A stretch of 64,000 nt of DNA from Edaphobacter paludis (GCF_039993895.1 NZ_CP121194.1:930001-994000); one strand, 5' to 3'; positions 1 to 10,131 are shown, numbered from the stretch's first letter. Program-made: numbers and translations. Notes: a model not told the origin generated them from the sequence alone.

Positions 1-1
1 C

Positions 2-2485
2 ACCGTCATCAAGGGAAAGGATCTCGATGCGTTGTCGGACGATCCGGATGAGCTTTCGTCGGAGTTGACCGCTCTCGCAGGTCCTTCGGCTGGCCCCAAT
101 GGCGGCCAGATCTACGTAGACGGATTTACCGGCGGACAGTTGCCGCCAAAGTCTTCCATCCGTGAGATCCGCATCAACCAGAACCCGTTCTCGGCAGAGT
201 ATGACCGGCTGGGCTATGGCCGTGTTCAGATCTTCACCAAGCCAGGCACGGATAAGCTTCATGGATTCTTTCAGATGTCCGGAAATAATTCGTCATTCAA
301 TACCGGCAATCCGCTCCTGAACGCGAATCTGAGCCCCGGCCAGAGTGCCATCACCCAGCCGCCGTATCACACGATATTTATGTTTGGCGATGTCAGCGGA
401 CCTCTCTCCTCGAACTCCTCCTTCACATTGGATGGATCGCACCGGTCGATTCAGGACAACTCCATCGTGAACGCGACGGTGCTGGAGGATGCGCAGCATC
501 TGTGCACCGCGGGGCAAACCTTCTGCTCCTATCAATTTGCCAACCCGACTCCCAATGTGAGGACCGACATCAGTCCCCGTGTTGACCTTCAGCTCGGAGA
601 GAAGAACACGCTCACGACGCGATTCCGGTATGAGCAAAGCGATATGTCGAATCAGGGCATCGGCAATCTCAGCCTGCCGTCCACTGGATATAACTCGAGC
701 AGCTCCGAGGCCACACTACAGATGACGGACACGCAGGTCGTCAACTCGCGCGTGATCAACGAGACCCGGTTCGAGTATGAGCGCGATCACAGTTCACAGA
801 CACCGCTTAGCACAGCCCCCACGATTACGGTGCAGGGTAACTTTGTGGGTGGCGGTTCCAACTCTGGCAGCAACTCCGATAACCAGACCCACTTCGAGCT
901 GCACAACTATACGTCGATCCAGTTGAAGAAGAACTTCATCCGCATGGGCGGACGTTTGCGGTCAACCCGCGACTCGCAGACTTCAAGTGCCGGCAGCAAC
1001 GGCAGCTTCATTTATAACTGCCTGCTGACAACGAACTGCCCGGTCGGAGGCTCGTCTTATGACAGCGGGCAGGCCAGCCAGTTCAAAATCACGAAGATCA
1101 TCCACCCGTCAGTGAATGCGACGATGGTTGACCTCGGCGTCTATGCCGAAGACGACTGGAAGCCGATCCAAAACCTCACCTTGAGCTATGGTATTCGGTA
1201 CGAAACTCAGAGTGATATCGGCGACCATCACGACATTGCACCTCGCCTGTCGTTCGCCTATGGACTGGGAAGCGGCAAGAATGCGGCGAAGACGGTGCTG
1301 CGCGGAGGCTTCGGACTCTTCTATGACCGCTTTCAGTTGGACAATATTTTGACGACGGTTCAGTTGAACGGGACAAATCAGATACAGACTACTCTGGCCC
1401 ATCCGGATTCCGCGACATGTTCGCCAAACAATCTGAGCGGCTGTACTGCGGGAACGCCCGGCGGCTCCACGACCGTGGCAGCGGCACCGAATCTTCGTAC
1501 CCCATACTCGATGGAGTTCGCCATCGGAGCCGACCAGCAACTCTTTCGCAACGCGACGATGTCGGTGAATTACCTCAATACGCGAGGCGTGCATCAGTTT
1601 CTGAGCCAGAATGTAAATTCGCCCACTGGTGTCGATGCCAACGGCAATTTCATCTATCCAATAGAACCGGCGGCGGGTGAAGCCCCAGTAATCCGGCAGC
1701 AGTATCAGTCCGAGGGCGTGTATCGGCAGAATGAGCTAATCGCAAACCTCAACATCCGCGAGAGGGCGTTTTCTCTCTTTGGATACTATGTCTTGAACTT
1801 TGCGAAATCGGATACCGGCGGCATCACTTCCTTTCCGTCTCAGCCCTATAACATCGGCGCGGACTACGGTCGTGCAGTATTCGACCGGCGGAACCGTCTC
1901 TTCCTCGGCGGCAATTTTTCGCTGCCCTATCACATCTCGCTCAGCCCTTTCATCGTGGCTTCTTCCGGAACGCCTTATAACGTAACGCTCGGACGCGACC
2001 TGAATGGCGACAGCGAATTCAACGACCGTCCTGCGTTTGCTACCTCGTCGAACGAACCGGGGGCAAGCACCATCCCCGGTTGTGGCAGCTTTATAACCCC
2101 AGCCGCCGGACAGGCGCGGATACCGATCAACTACTGCACCGGCCCTGCGCTGTTCGTGACGAATCTTCGCATCTCGAAGACATTCGGTTTCGGGCCATCC
2201 ACGGAGCAGAAGGGACAGGGTTCCTCCGGCCCAGGGGATCATGGGCACGGTGACCACGGCGGCGGTCATGGAGGGTTTGGTGGCAGCAGCAGGACGGATA
2301 AGAAGTACAATCTGACGTTCTCCACGCAGGTGCAGAACCTCTTCAACAATGCTGATTACGCAACGCCGAACGCGACGATGACTTCACAGACCCTGTTTGG
2401 AAAATCGACCCAACTGGCGGGCAATCCTTATACCAGCAGCTCGGCGCTTCGTCGCATCTCTCTTAACATGTCGTTCAACTTCTAA
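2..2485 (+). CDS. TonB-dependent receptor, Oar-like (5' end cut by window)
   Basis: Outer-membrane beta-barrel receptor that would import a ligand with energy from TonB. The reading frame is open to the window edge, so the N-terminus (signal peptide, carboxypeptidase-regulatory-like domain and most of the plug) lies upstream. The visible part begins in the plug; the segment GPNGGQIYVDGFTGG, then RINQNPFSAEYDRLGYGR and IFTKPGTDKLHG, is typical of the large receptor family expanded in Acidobacteria. The rest is barrel with alternating hydrophobic strands, ending in SLNMSFNF with the C-terminal Phe expected for BAM-dependent insertion. A His/Gly-rich loop lies near the C-terminus (about 2233-2290). 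The ligand cannot be told from sequence; many relatives are thought to take up plant polysaccharide fragments. An inverted repeat follows the stop. Confidence 0.9.
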   Translation, partial: TVIKGKDLDALSDDPDELSSELTALAGPSAGPNGGQIYVDGFTGGQLPPKSSIREIRINQNPFSAEYDRLGYGRVQIFTKPGTDKLHGFFQMSGNNSSFNTGNPLLNANLSPGQSAITQPPYHTIFMFGDVSGPLSSNSSFTLDGSHRSIQDNSIVNATVLEDAQHLCTAGQTFCSYQFANPTPNVRTDISPRVDLQLGEKNTLTTRFRYEQSDMSNQGIGNLSLPSTGYNSSSSEATLQMTDTQVVNSRVINETRFEYERDHSSQTPLSTAPTITVQGNFVGGGSNSGSNSDNQTHFELHNYTSIQLKKNFIRMGGRLRSTRDSQTSSAGSNGSFIYNCLLTTNCPVGGSSYDSGQASQFKITKIIHPSVNATMVDLGVYAEDDWKPIQNLTLSYGIRYETQSDIGDHHDIAPRLSFAYGLGSGKNAAKTVLRGGFGLFYDRFQLDNILTTVQLNGTNQIQTTLAHPDSATCSPNNLSGCTAGTPGGSTTVAAAPNLRTPYSMEFAIGADQQLFRNATMSVNYLNTRGVHQFLSQNVNSPTGVDANGNFIYPIEPAAGEAPVIRQQYQSEGVYRQNELIANLNIRERAFSLFGYYVLNFAKSDTGGITSFPSQPYNIGADYGRAVFDRRNRLFLGGNFSLPYHISLSPFIVASSGTPYNVTLGRDLNGDSEFNDRPAFATSSNEPGASTIPGCGSFITPAAGQARIPINYCTGPALFVTNLRISKTFGFGPSTEQKGQGSSGPGDHGHGDHGGGHGGFGGSSRTDKKYNLTFSTQVQNLFNNADYATPNATMTSQTLFGKSTQLAGNPYTSSSALRRISLNMSFNF

Positions 2486-2496
2486 TTGTTTCGGCT

Positions 2497-2538
2497 ATAA
2501 AAGGGGAGCGATCAGATATCTGATCGCGCCCCTTTTAT
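2497..2538. terminator. Inverted repeat, probable bidirectional terminator
   Basis: Twelve bases after the receptor stop. A perfect 20-bp palindrome (2508-2527) is flanked by ATAAAAGGGG and CCCCTTTTAT, giving a stem of about 20 bp with one A/G mismatch. A-rich and T-rich outer arms suit termination in either direction, and the next gene converges from the minus strand. Confidence 0.7.
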
Positions 2539-2637
2539 GTGAGAGATTCCAATTGCGGGATTACAAATACTTGTCATCCTTCGCCGCAGGCGGAGGATCT
2601 GCTTTATGCAGTGGTTTGTCGAGTGAATTTCACCAGG

Positions 2638-4047
2638 CTATGCGTGCCCAGTGTCTGCCTTTGCGATGACCACTGTCTTCGAGTTGAGGAACTCGCGCAT
2701 TCCAGCAGCGGAGAGTTCGCGCCCATAGCCCGAGCGTTTAATTCCGCCGAAGGGAAGGCGCGGATCGCTGGCCACCATGGCGTTGAGGAAGACCGCGCCG
2801 CATTGCAGTTCGGTGACGAAACGTCGTTGCTCCATTGGGTCTTGTGTCCAGGCAGAGGCGCTCAGACCGAAGGCAGTGTCGTTAGCAAACCTTATGGCCT
2901 CATCCAGATTAGTAACGCGAAAGAGCATCGCTACAGGGCCGAAGAGCTCTTCTCGGTAGACCGCACAGGTCTTGGGGACACCGACGAGCACAGTGGGCTC
3001 GAAGTAGTTGCCTTCGCCTACCATGCGCTCACCTCCTGTAAGGATGCGCGCTCCGGCGCTGGTCGCCGCTCTTACTTGTGCCTCAAGCTCGTCGACGATG
3101 CTGGCGGTTGCGAGCGGTCCAATGTCCGTCGAATCCTTCATGGGATCTCCGACGCGCATCGCCTCCATTCCCGCAACAAAGCGTGATTCGAACTCGTCAT
3201 AGATCTCATCGGCGACGATGAAGCGTTTGGCCGCGATGCAGGACTGGCCACTGTTGACGCAGCGTGCGCGGACAGCGGTTTCGACGGCGGCCTCAAGGTT
3301 GGCCGACGGCATAACGATGAACGGATCGCTGCCGCCAAGTTCGAGCACAGATTTCTTGATCAACCAGCCAGCTTGCGCGGCCACTGCGCGACCCGCGGGT
3401 TCGCTGCCAGTGACGGTGACGGCGGCCACACGCTCGTCGCCGAGGACGGACTCTACCTGACGGGAATCGATCAGCAGCGTCTGAAAGGTGCCGCGGGGAA
3501 AGCCGGCGCGGCGCACCAGCGCCTCGATGGTGATTGCGCACTGTGGCACGTTGGAAGAGTGCTTGAGCAGGCCGACATTTCCGGCCATCAGGGCAGGCGC
3601 GAGAAACCGGAAGACCTGCCAGAAGGGGAAGTTCCATGGCATCACGGCGAGGATGACGCCGAGCGGGTCCCAGCGGACATAGCTGTCGTTGCCGTCTGTC
3701 GGGATAGATTCAGGCGTGAGAATGCGGGCGGCGTTTTCGGCGTAGTAGCGACACGCGCTAGCGCACTTCAGCACCTCTTGGCGAGCGGTGTGCAGAGGCT
3801 TGCCCATCTCTTCGGTGATGATGGTGGCGAGGTCTTCGGTCTCGTGCTCGAGGATGGCTGCGAGCTTGCGCATGCACAGGGCGCGGTGTTCGAGCGGGAC
3901 GGTTTGATAGGCATGGAAGGCCTCGGAGGCAAGGCCGATCTTCTGTCGGATCGCTTCTTCGGTGAGCGGATCGAAGCGTCGAAGCAGCTTGCCATTGGCG
4001 GGATTGATTGATTCGATAGCCATGCGTCGGGGAGCGTCTACACTCAT
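2638..4047 (-). CDS. NAD(P)-dependent aldehyde dehydrogenase, succinate-semialdehyde type
   Basis: Oxidises an aldehyde to the acid with NAD(P)+, most likely succinate semialdehyde to succinate (GabD/Sad-like branch), in the cytoplasm. The 469-residue length is usual for the family. Visible motifs are PWNFP with Asn139, the cofactor-binding Lys162, ELGGSDPF with general base Glu236, and NSGQSC with nucleophile Cys270. The N-terminus INPANGKLL is typical of the Sad/YneI subgroup. ATG at 4047 is the longest start; ATG at 4023 is an alternative eight codons in, and neither has a clear Shine-Dalgarno sequence. It is a single gene convergent with the receptor and divergent from guaD. Substrate assignment is inference from overall resemblance. 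Confidence 0.85.
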   Translation of the reverse strand: MSVDAPRRMAIESINPANGKLLRRFDPLTEEAIRQKIGLASEAFHAYQTVPLEHRALCMRKLAAILEHETEDLATIITEEMGKPLHTARQEVLKCASACRYYAENAARILTPESIPTDGNDSYVRWDPLGVILAVMPWNFPFWQVFRFLAPALMAGNVGLLKHSSNVPQCAITIEALVRRAGFPRGTFQTLLIDSRQVESVLGDERVAAVTVTGSEPAGRAVAAQAGWLIKKSVLELGGSDPFIVMPSANLEAAVETAVRARCVNSGQSCIAAKRFIVADEIYDEFESRFVAGMEAMRVGDPMKDSTDIGPLATASIVDELEAQVRAATSAGARILTGGERMVGEGNYFEPTVLVGVPKTCAVYREELFGPVAMLFRVTNLDEAIRFANDTAFGLSASAWTQDPMEQRRFVTELQCGAVFLNAMVASDPRLPFGGIKRSGYGRELSAAGMREFLNSKTVVIAKADTGHA

Positions 4048-4147
4048 GCTAGCTTAGCAAGGACCGCGAAGCCATGTGCCATAATTTGATTATCCCGTCA
4101 GTCTCTCCGTACCAAACGCGGAATATGGAATAAGGATAACGAGCCGA

Positions 4148-4621
4148 ATGCAGGGCAATCCAATCTTCATGGAAAAGGCGATCGCCCTGGCGACGGAGAA
4201 CGTCACCGCAGGACGTGGTGGCCCTTTTGGCGCGGTGATCGTGCGTGACGGCCAGATCGTTGCCACGGGCGTGAATATGGTGGCAGCTACCAATGATCCG
4301 ACCGCACACGCTGAGGTAGTGGCGATCCGCAATGCGGCTGCTGCGCTTGCTGTCTTCGATCTGACGGGTTGCGAGATATACAGCAGTTGCGAGCCTTGCC
4401 CGATGTGTCTTGCGGCAATCTACTGGTCGCATTGTGATGCGATCTTCTATGGCAATACATCTGCAGATGCCGCGGCAGCGGGCTTCGACGATGCGTTTCT
4501 CTACGAAGAGGTAAAACTTCCTTTGGAGCGGCGCAGGATTCCGACGGTCAATCTGTTGCGCGAGAAGGCAATCTCTAACTTTGAGGCTTGGCGCAAGTTC
4601 GCCAGCAGAATCGATTACTAA
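4148..4621 (+). CDS. guaD: Guanine deaminase, CDA-fold type
   Basis: Zinc hydrolase that deaminates guanine to xanthine in purine salvage and catabolism. It has the cytidine-deaminase-fold motifs HAE (zinc His plus proton-shuttling Glu) and PCPMC (two zinc Cys), and the segments GGPFGAVIV, NDPTAHAEV and GFDDAFLYEEV that closely parallel Bacillus subtilis GuaD, including the C-terminal FxAWRxFA. The 157-residue length fits that family rather than tRNA adenosine deaminase. AAGGA at 4132-4136 serves the ATG at 4148. The homoserine dehydrogenase gene begins three bases after its stop, so the two are probably cotranscribed although the pathways are unrelated. Confidence 0.85.
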   Translation: MQGNPIFMEKAIALATENVTAGRGGPFGAVIVRDGQIVATGVNMVAATNDPTAHAEVVAIRNAAAALAVFDLTGCEIYSSCEPCPMCLAAIYWSHCDAIFYGNTSADAAAAGFDDAFLYEEVKLPLERRRIPTVNLLREKAISNFEAWRKFASRIDY

Positions 4622-4624
4622 GAC

Positions 4625-5935
4625 ATGGCGACGAAGAAGAAGCAGATAGTGAAAAAGAAGCAAATAGATTCAACGGTCAAAGTGGCGCTGCTCGGGTTTG
4701 GAACTGTGGGTAGCTCGGTGGCGCGGGTGCTTGCTGCGTCGAAGTTTCCCGGTTTGGAACTGACGCACATCTTCAATCGCTCGGTGGAGCGCAAGCGGAC
4801 CTCGGATGCTGCGAAGGTCGTTCCTGCTTCCGTGGTCTGGACGGAAGATATTGACGACATCCTGAACTCGAATGTCGATGTCGTCGTCGAACTGATGGGC
4901 GGCTTGAACCCTGTCGAGGGCTGGCTGCGCAAGGCGTTGACGGCGGGCAAGTCTGTTGTGACTGCGAACAAGCAGTTGATCGCATATCGCGGCGCAAATC
5001 TCGCCAAACTGGCGGCATCGCATAACGTTCACCTAGTCTACGGCGCCGCAGTGGCTGGCGGCGTTCCGGTGATTCCCGGAATGCTGCAAGGTCTGGGCGG
5101 CGATCAGGTGACGAGGCTGAGCGGCATTCTCAATGGAACCTGTAACTACATCCTCAACCGGATGGAAGGCGGCGCGGATTATGCGACGGTGCTGGCGGAT
5201 GCGCAGCAGCTTGGCTATGCCGAGGCCGATCCGTCAGCAGATGTTGACGGGTTCGACGCGCGGGCGAAGCTCTGTATCCTGTCGCGGATCGCGCTCCACT
5301 CCGAACTCGATCCCGATGCGGTGATGACGCAGACGATCTCGACGATAGAGGCCATCGACTTCATGTATGCCAAAGAACTGAATTGCACGATCCGCCAGGT
5401 CTCACGGGCTCAGCGGGACGGGAGCGTTGTCCATGCGCGAGTTGCGCCGATGCTGGTGCCGCTTAGCTCGCCGATGGCCTGGTCGCATGGGACACAGAAT
5501 ATGGTCGTGGCCAGTGGACGGTTTGGCGGCGACGTGGTCTTCTCCGGCCACGGCGCGGGCGGGGAACCGACGGCGGTCGCGGTTGTGTCCGACCTGCTGG
5601 CGGTCGCGCAGAATTGCGGTACGGTGCAGTTGCCGGTTCGCAAGCGGCAAGTTGCGGGAGAGTTTCTTGCTCCGCACTATCTTCGGTTCGTGGTGGACGA
5701 CAGGCCGGGGATCGTCTCCTCGATCGCCGGTGCGTTGGCGACGGTGGGCGCTAATATTGATTCTCTGCTGCAGCGGCCCGGTCATCCCAAACACCGGCTG
5801 CCGTTTGTGGTGACGACCGAGCGTTCGTTGACCACTACGATCGACAAGGCCATGAAAGCCATCGCCAAGCTGGACTGCATGTTGGAGCGACCCCTGTGCC
5901 TGCAGATTCTGGTGCCTGAAGATAAGCCTGAGTAG
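4625..5935 (+). CDS. hom: Homoserine dehydrogenase
   Basis: Reduces aspartate semialdehyde to homoserine for threonine and methionine synthesis. Order of domains: a Lys-rich N-tail of about 16 residues, a Rossmann NAD(P)-binding domain with LGFGTVGS, the catalytic domain with TANKQL, GAAVAGGVPVI, LNGTCNYIL and DGFDARAKL, and a C-terminal ACT domain starting near HYLRFVVDDRPGIVSSIA that suggests feedback control by an amino acid, usually threonine. The 436-residue length fits the ACT-containing monofunctional form; there is no fused aspartokinase. The basic N-terminal tail is unusual. It lies three bases behind guaD, and a long hairpin follows at 6062-6100. Confidence 0.95.
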   Translation: MATKKKQIVKKKQIDSTVKVALLGFGTVGSSVARVLAASKFPGLELTHIFNRSVERKRTSDAAKVVPASVVWTEDIDDILNSNVDVVVELMGGLNPVEGWLRKALTAGKSVVTANKQLIAYRGANLAKLAASHNVHLVYGAAVAGGVPVIPGMLQGLGGDQVTRLSGILNGTCNYILNRMEGGADYATVLADAQQLGYAEADPSADVDGFDARAKLCILSRIALHSELDPDAVMTQTISTIEAIDFMYAKELNCTIRQVSRAQRDGSVVHARVAPMLVPLSSPMAWSHGTQNMVVASGRFGGDVVFSGHGAGGEPTAVAVVSDLLAVAQNCGTVQLPVRKRQVAGEFLAPHYLRFVVDDRPGIVSSIAGALATVGANIDSLLQRPGHPKHRLPFVVTTERSLTTTIDKAMKAIAKLDCMLERPLCLQILVPEDKPE

Positions 5936-6061
5936 CTCCGAGAGGTACCCCTCCCCCCGGGGGTACTTTTTCGCAAAGTCTCTCGATTCAAGACTTTACA
6001 GAAGGTGTACTTTGTAAAGTCTTCATTCCATAGGCTTTAAGTATCAAAGTATTGTTTCTAA

Positions 6062-6100
6062 AAGACTTAGGCCCAGCTGTTGGCTGGGCCTAAGTCTTTC
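6062..6100 (+). terminator. Perfect 17-bp hairpin downstream of hom
   Basis: Arms 6062-6078 and 6084-6100 pair over 17 bp around the loop TGTTG. It lies about 125 bp after hom and has no long T-run except the TTT closing the stem. It probably ends the guaD-hom transcript; a dispersed palindromic element is an alternative. Confidence 0.6.
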
Positions 6101-6201
6101 ATGCTGTATCCAGTTTAGCAAATGGGATAGAACTGTTTTGCAATCTATATTTCCTTTGCTTTGTTGTATTTATGTGGTTTTGGGGCTTGACAGGAAAATT
6201 T

Positions 6202-6385
6202 ACCTCAGGGGCTAAAGCCCTATTTACGAAGAATGGACTTGCGGCACGGCTAAAGCCGTGCCCTTAAGCAAAACTGGAGTTCTTCAGCGCGGCGGAAGGC
6301 GTGCCCCTAAGCAAAGCAGAGATGACGAAGCCTTGAAATCAGCCGCTTGGATTGGACTCAGTCGACGGCGGGGCTGAAGCCTCGC
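6202..6385. repeat. Cluster of dispersed GGCTAAAGCC palindromes, copy 1
   Basis: The 539-bp gap between hom and moeZ has no convincing gene. It holds GGGCTAAAGCCC (6209-6220), the 20-bp hairpin at 6243-6262 followed by CTTAAGCAAAAC, a degenerate third unit near 6277-6310, and a GCGGGGCT/AGCCTCGC hairpin (6368-6385). The first two units recur in the same order and spacing at 7802-7873. Such elements behave like REP sequences; the assignment is by pattern only. Confidence 0.6.
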
Positions 6386-6424
6386 TTTTTCAAAAACTGA
6401 TCTGATCAGACGGTCCTTAAAGTC

Positions 6425-6474
6425 GCGTGGGGACGTCCTAGGGACGTCCCCACGCATGGCCTGCGAAACAGGCC
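6425..6474 (-). terminator. Two hairpins immediately downstream of moeZ
   Basis: A 14-bp stem (6425-6438 with 6442-6455, loop TAG) and a 6-bp stem GGCCTG/CAGGCC (6458-6463 with 6469-6474, loop CGAAA). The second abuts the stop codon of the minus-strand gene at 6475, so they are probably its transcription end or 3' protection. No T-run is present. Confidence 0.5.
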
Positions 6475-7698
<1,224 letters not shown>

Positions 7699-7801
7699 TC
7701 GAGTTTCCTTCGGACCTTTTATTCTTAATTCTAGATGCTGGAGCGGGGGGAAAGGCTCATTGGGGTGATTGTGGCTTCGGGTGGGTTCAGGAAGGTATAC
7801 G

Positions 7802-7873
7802 CACCTCAGCGGCTAAAGCCGCACCCTGATCGAGCTTTTATGGCATGGCTAAAGCCATGCCCTTAAGCAAAAC
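7802..7873. repeat. Dispersed GGCTAAAGCC palindromes, copy 2
   Basis: Lies between cysO and moeZ. GCGGCTAAAGCCGC (7809-7822) preceded by ACCTCAG, then a 20-bp hairpin (7842-7861) followed by CTTAAGCAAAAC, reproducing the arrangement at 6202-6274. A degenerate unit follows up to about 7915, again as in copy 1. Confidence 0.65.
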
Positions 7874-7920
7874 CGAGAGTTTTGAGCAGGTTGCGAAGCC
7901 GTGCCTTTAGGCGAAATGGG

Positions 7921-8202
7921 TCAACAGCTTGTGCCGCCGGCGATGGAGGGGATGATGGTGAGTTCGTCGCGGTCGGTGACGGGGGTGGCTTCTTTATCGG
8001 CCAGGTAGCGGAGGTCATCGTCGTTGACGTAGACATTGACGAAGGAGCGAAGCTTGCCCTCGGGAGTGAAGAGGTGCTGCTTCAGTTCGGGGTACTTGAT
8101 GGTGAGCTGCTCGAACACCGCGCTGACGGTTGCACCGGAGACGGTGACGGTTTCGAGGCCGCCCGTGTAGGTGCGCAACGGTGTAGGGATGTGAATGTTC
8201 AT
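7921..8202 (-). CDS. cysO: Ubiquitin-like sulfur carrier protein, CysO-type (MoaD/ThiS family)
   Basis: Small beta-grasp protein that carries sulfur as a C-terminal thiocarboxylate for cysteine synthesis. It has 93 residues with the family pattern SVNVYVN-like strand (RSFVNVYVNDDDLRYL), a DRDELTIIPSIAGG end, and the key diglycine at 89-90. Three residues, TSC, follow the diglycine, so the chain must be trimmed before adenylation; the adjacent JAMM protease is the obvious candidate. The gene start ATG (8202) overlaps the mec stop in an ATGA, implying translational coupling. A MoaD role is possible, but the cysM and mec neighbours favour CysO. Confidence 0.85.
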   Translation of the reverse strand: MNIHIPTPLRTYTGGLETVTVSGATVSAVFEQLTIKYPELKQHLFTPEGKLRSFVNVYVNDDDLRYLADKEATPVTDRDELTIIPSIAGGTSC

Positions 8203-8672
8203 GCTTGACCTTTCTGGTTGTTCGCCTGAGCTTCGGCGATTTCAATCTCGATGGCTTCGTCTTCGAACTTCTTGTCTTCCTCTGTGGTTCCGGTCAGCAG
8301 GAAGGAGTTGGTCAGGGCGGCTTTGCCGTTGTCGACACTGGTAATGATGTACGAACAGCCCAGCCAGTGGGCTTCGGCGAAGTCTGTCGGCGACCACTGC
8401 GCGGGGTGGTCGGGGTGCGAGTGGTAGAAGCCGACGATGTCGAGGCCGAGACCGCGTGCCTGCCGCTGGATCTTCACCAGCTCTTGCGGGGCGATGTTGT
8501 AGCGGTTGTGGGCGGAGTCGGTGCGGGTGTTGCCGGCGCGGACGAGCTGGTGGACGCGGTTGCCGACTCCGGGCTCATTTTTGCCCAGCAGGACGCCGCA
8601 GCACTCGTGCGGGTAGGTCTCTTCGCCGTGCGCGCGCAGGGCTCCGTAGTCGGCGTAGCTGATCTGAAGCAC
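8199..8672 (-). CDS. mec: JAMM metalloprotease, Mec/CysO-cysteine peptidase type
   Basis: Zinc metallopeptidase of the JAB1/MPN/Mov34 family. The JAMM signature is complete: Glu23 in HECCG, then His84-Ser-His86-Pro, Ser94 and Asp97 in a HxHPx7SxxD arrangement. In Mycobacterium, Mec releases cysteine from the CysO-cysteine adduct. Here it may also cut the TSC tail from CysO, as QbsD does for QbsE in Pseudomonas. The start is GTG at 8672, supported by a strong GGAGGAG just upstream that lies within the end of cysM, four bases away. Its stop overlaps the cysO start. The C-terminus is a charged tail of about 25 residues rich in Glu. Confidence 0.88.
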   Translation of the reverse strand: MLQISYADYGALRAHGEETYPHECCGVLLGKNEPGVGNRVHQLVRAGNTRTDSAHNRYNIAPQELVKIQRQARGLGLDIVGFYHSHPDHPAQWSPTDFAEAHWLGCSYIITSVDNGKAALTNSFLLTGTTEEDKKFEDEAIEIEIAEAQANNQKGQA

Positions 8673-8676
8673 TTGG

Positions 8677-9612
8677 TTACTCCTCCTGCCAGAAACGTTC
8701 GCTCATATACTTTTCAGCCGAATCGCAGAGGATCGTCACGATGACGGCTTCGCGTCCAGCTTTGGCCTCCTGCTCGGCAACCTGTAACGACGTGGCGACG
8801 GCGGCGGCTGCGGAGATGCCGACGAGGATTCCCTGGTTGCGAGCGAGGTCTTTCACCATTTTATAGGCTGTCTCGGTCGGCATTTCGATATTGGCGTCTG
8901 CGAGCGATGGATCGTAGATATTGGGGACGATCGCCGTAGGCATGTACTTCAGACCCTCGAGGCCGTTGAAGGGCGAATCGGGCTGCATGGAGATGCAGCG
9001 GATCTCGGGGTTCAGCTCGCGCAGGCGGCGGGTGGTGCCCATAAAGGTGCCGCTGGTGCCAAGGCCCGCAACAAAGTGGGTGATGCGGCCTTCGGTCTGC
9101 TCCCATATCTCGTTGCCCGTGGTGCGGTAATGAGCCTTCCAGTTTTCGGGGTTGGAGTACTGATCGGCGTAGAAGTATTTATCCGGTTCGGCGGCGGTCA
9201 GTTCGCGGGCCTTGCGAATGGCGCCGTCGGAGCCGTCGGCGGGATCGGTCCAGATGACGTTGGCGCCGTAGGCTGCGAGGTAACGCTTGCGCTCGGGCGA
9301 GACGTTCGACGGCATGCAGAGGGTGACGGAGAAGTGGAGCGCCGCACCCAGCATGGCGTAGGCGATGCCGGTGTTGCCGCTGGTGGCATCGAGCAAGCCA
9401 CGGCTGGCGGTGAGCAGGCCGCGGCGCTGGGCGTCCATGACGATGGCCGAGGCAGCGCGGTCTTTGACGGAGCCGCCGGGGTTGGTCCACTCAGCCTTAC
9501 CGAGGATTTGAATGCCGGATAGATGCGATGACAGGCGGTCCAGCCGGACCAGGGGCGTGTTGCCGATGCGTTGGAGGATGCTGGTGCCAAGCGATTTGGT
9601 GGATGTGATCAT
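8677..9612 (-). CDS. cysM: Cysteine synthase, CysM type
   Basis: PLP enzyme of fold type II that replaces the 3-substituent of activated serine with a sulfur nucleophile. The PLP lysine is Lys50 in NPGGSVKDR, the substrate loop is SGNTG (78-82), and the phosphate-binding loop is GLGTSGTFMG. First gene of the operon cysM-mec-cysO(-moeZ). By analogy with Mycobacterium CysM it should use O-phosphoserine and CysO thiocarboxylate, giving a CysO-cysteine adduct. The closing segment KYMSERFW also resembles classical CysM/CysK, so use of free sulfide and O-acetylserine is not excluded. ATG at 9612; the 90-bp gap to the divergent gene at 9703 should contain both promoters. Confidence 0.9.
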   Translation of the reverse strand: MITSTKSLGTSILQRIGNTPLVRLDRLSSHLSGIQILGKAEWTNPGGSVKDRAASAIVMDAQRRGLLTASRGLLDATSGNTGIAYAMLGAALHFSVTLCMPSNVSPERKRYLAAYGANVIWTDPADGSDGAIRKARELTAAEPDKYFYADQYSNPENWKAHYRTTGNEIWEQTEGRITHFVAGLGTSGTFMGTTRRLRELNPEIRCISMQPDSPFNGLEGLKYMPTAIVPNIYDPSLADANIEMPTETAYKMVKDLARNQGILVGISAAAAVATSLQVAEQEAKAGREAVIVTILCDSAEKYMSERFWQEE

Positions 9613-9702
9613 TTTTCCCGTTGTTCGATCGTTTGTTCGTCCGTGGATGGCGCGGATTGTAGGAGCGAGCCGGATGTGCGACAGTTAAGATGAGTCTAAC
9701 TT

Positions 9703-10116
9703 ATGGCAAAGAAGAGCCCGAAACACAGTTTTAACGATGTCCTTTCCCTGCTCGGCAGTCAGCGATTTGATGTGGCACCGGCGCAAGAGGGTGCAAAGCG
9801 CACTCCCAACGCATTTCAGGTGCGGAAATATGGATGTGCCGCCGAAATTGCGCCCGCCCCCGATGGAACGGTGTTGATGCTGTCGCATCCCGGCTGGGTG
9901 CTGAACGGCGAGATCTCGCGGCTGCTCGACAAGGGCTACCAGAAATTTCTGAAGACGAGTCACGTGGAGATTCCGGCAACCGCGGACAAGCTGCGCGCGA
10001 TTCATGAGTTCAGCCAGGAACTGAATGAAGCCATCGGCGCTACGAGTCTGTACAACGAATCGCTAGGGACGACCAGCGACGTGTATATGTATGACCGTGT
10101 CAAAGGCCGCGCCTAA
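9703..10116 (+). CDS. Conserved hypothetical protein, 137 aa
   Basis: I do not recognise a characterised family. The protein is soluble, starts with a basic stretch (MAKKSPKHS), has no signal peptide or membrane segment, and ends in a region with a long predicted helix (KLRAIHEFSQELNEAI) followed by SLGTTSDVYMYDRVKGR. It is divergent from cysM, which hints at a shared control region but gives no function. The composition matches its neighbours, which supports a real gene. Confidence 0.65.
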   Translation: MAKKSPKHSFNDVLSLLGSQRFDVAPAQEGAKRTPNAFQVRKYGCAAEIAPAPDGTVLMLSHPGWVLNGEISRLLDKGYQKFLKTSHVEIPATADKLRAIHEFSQELNEAIGATSLYNESLGTTSDVYMYDRVKGRA

Positions 10117-10131
10117 GCCCACATCTTCGCT

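Noticed and set aside
6062..6100. Small regulatory RNA with a 17-bp hairpin after hom
   Set aside because: No promoter or second structural element; a terminator or a REP-like element explains it better.
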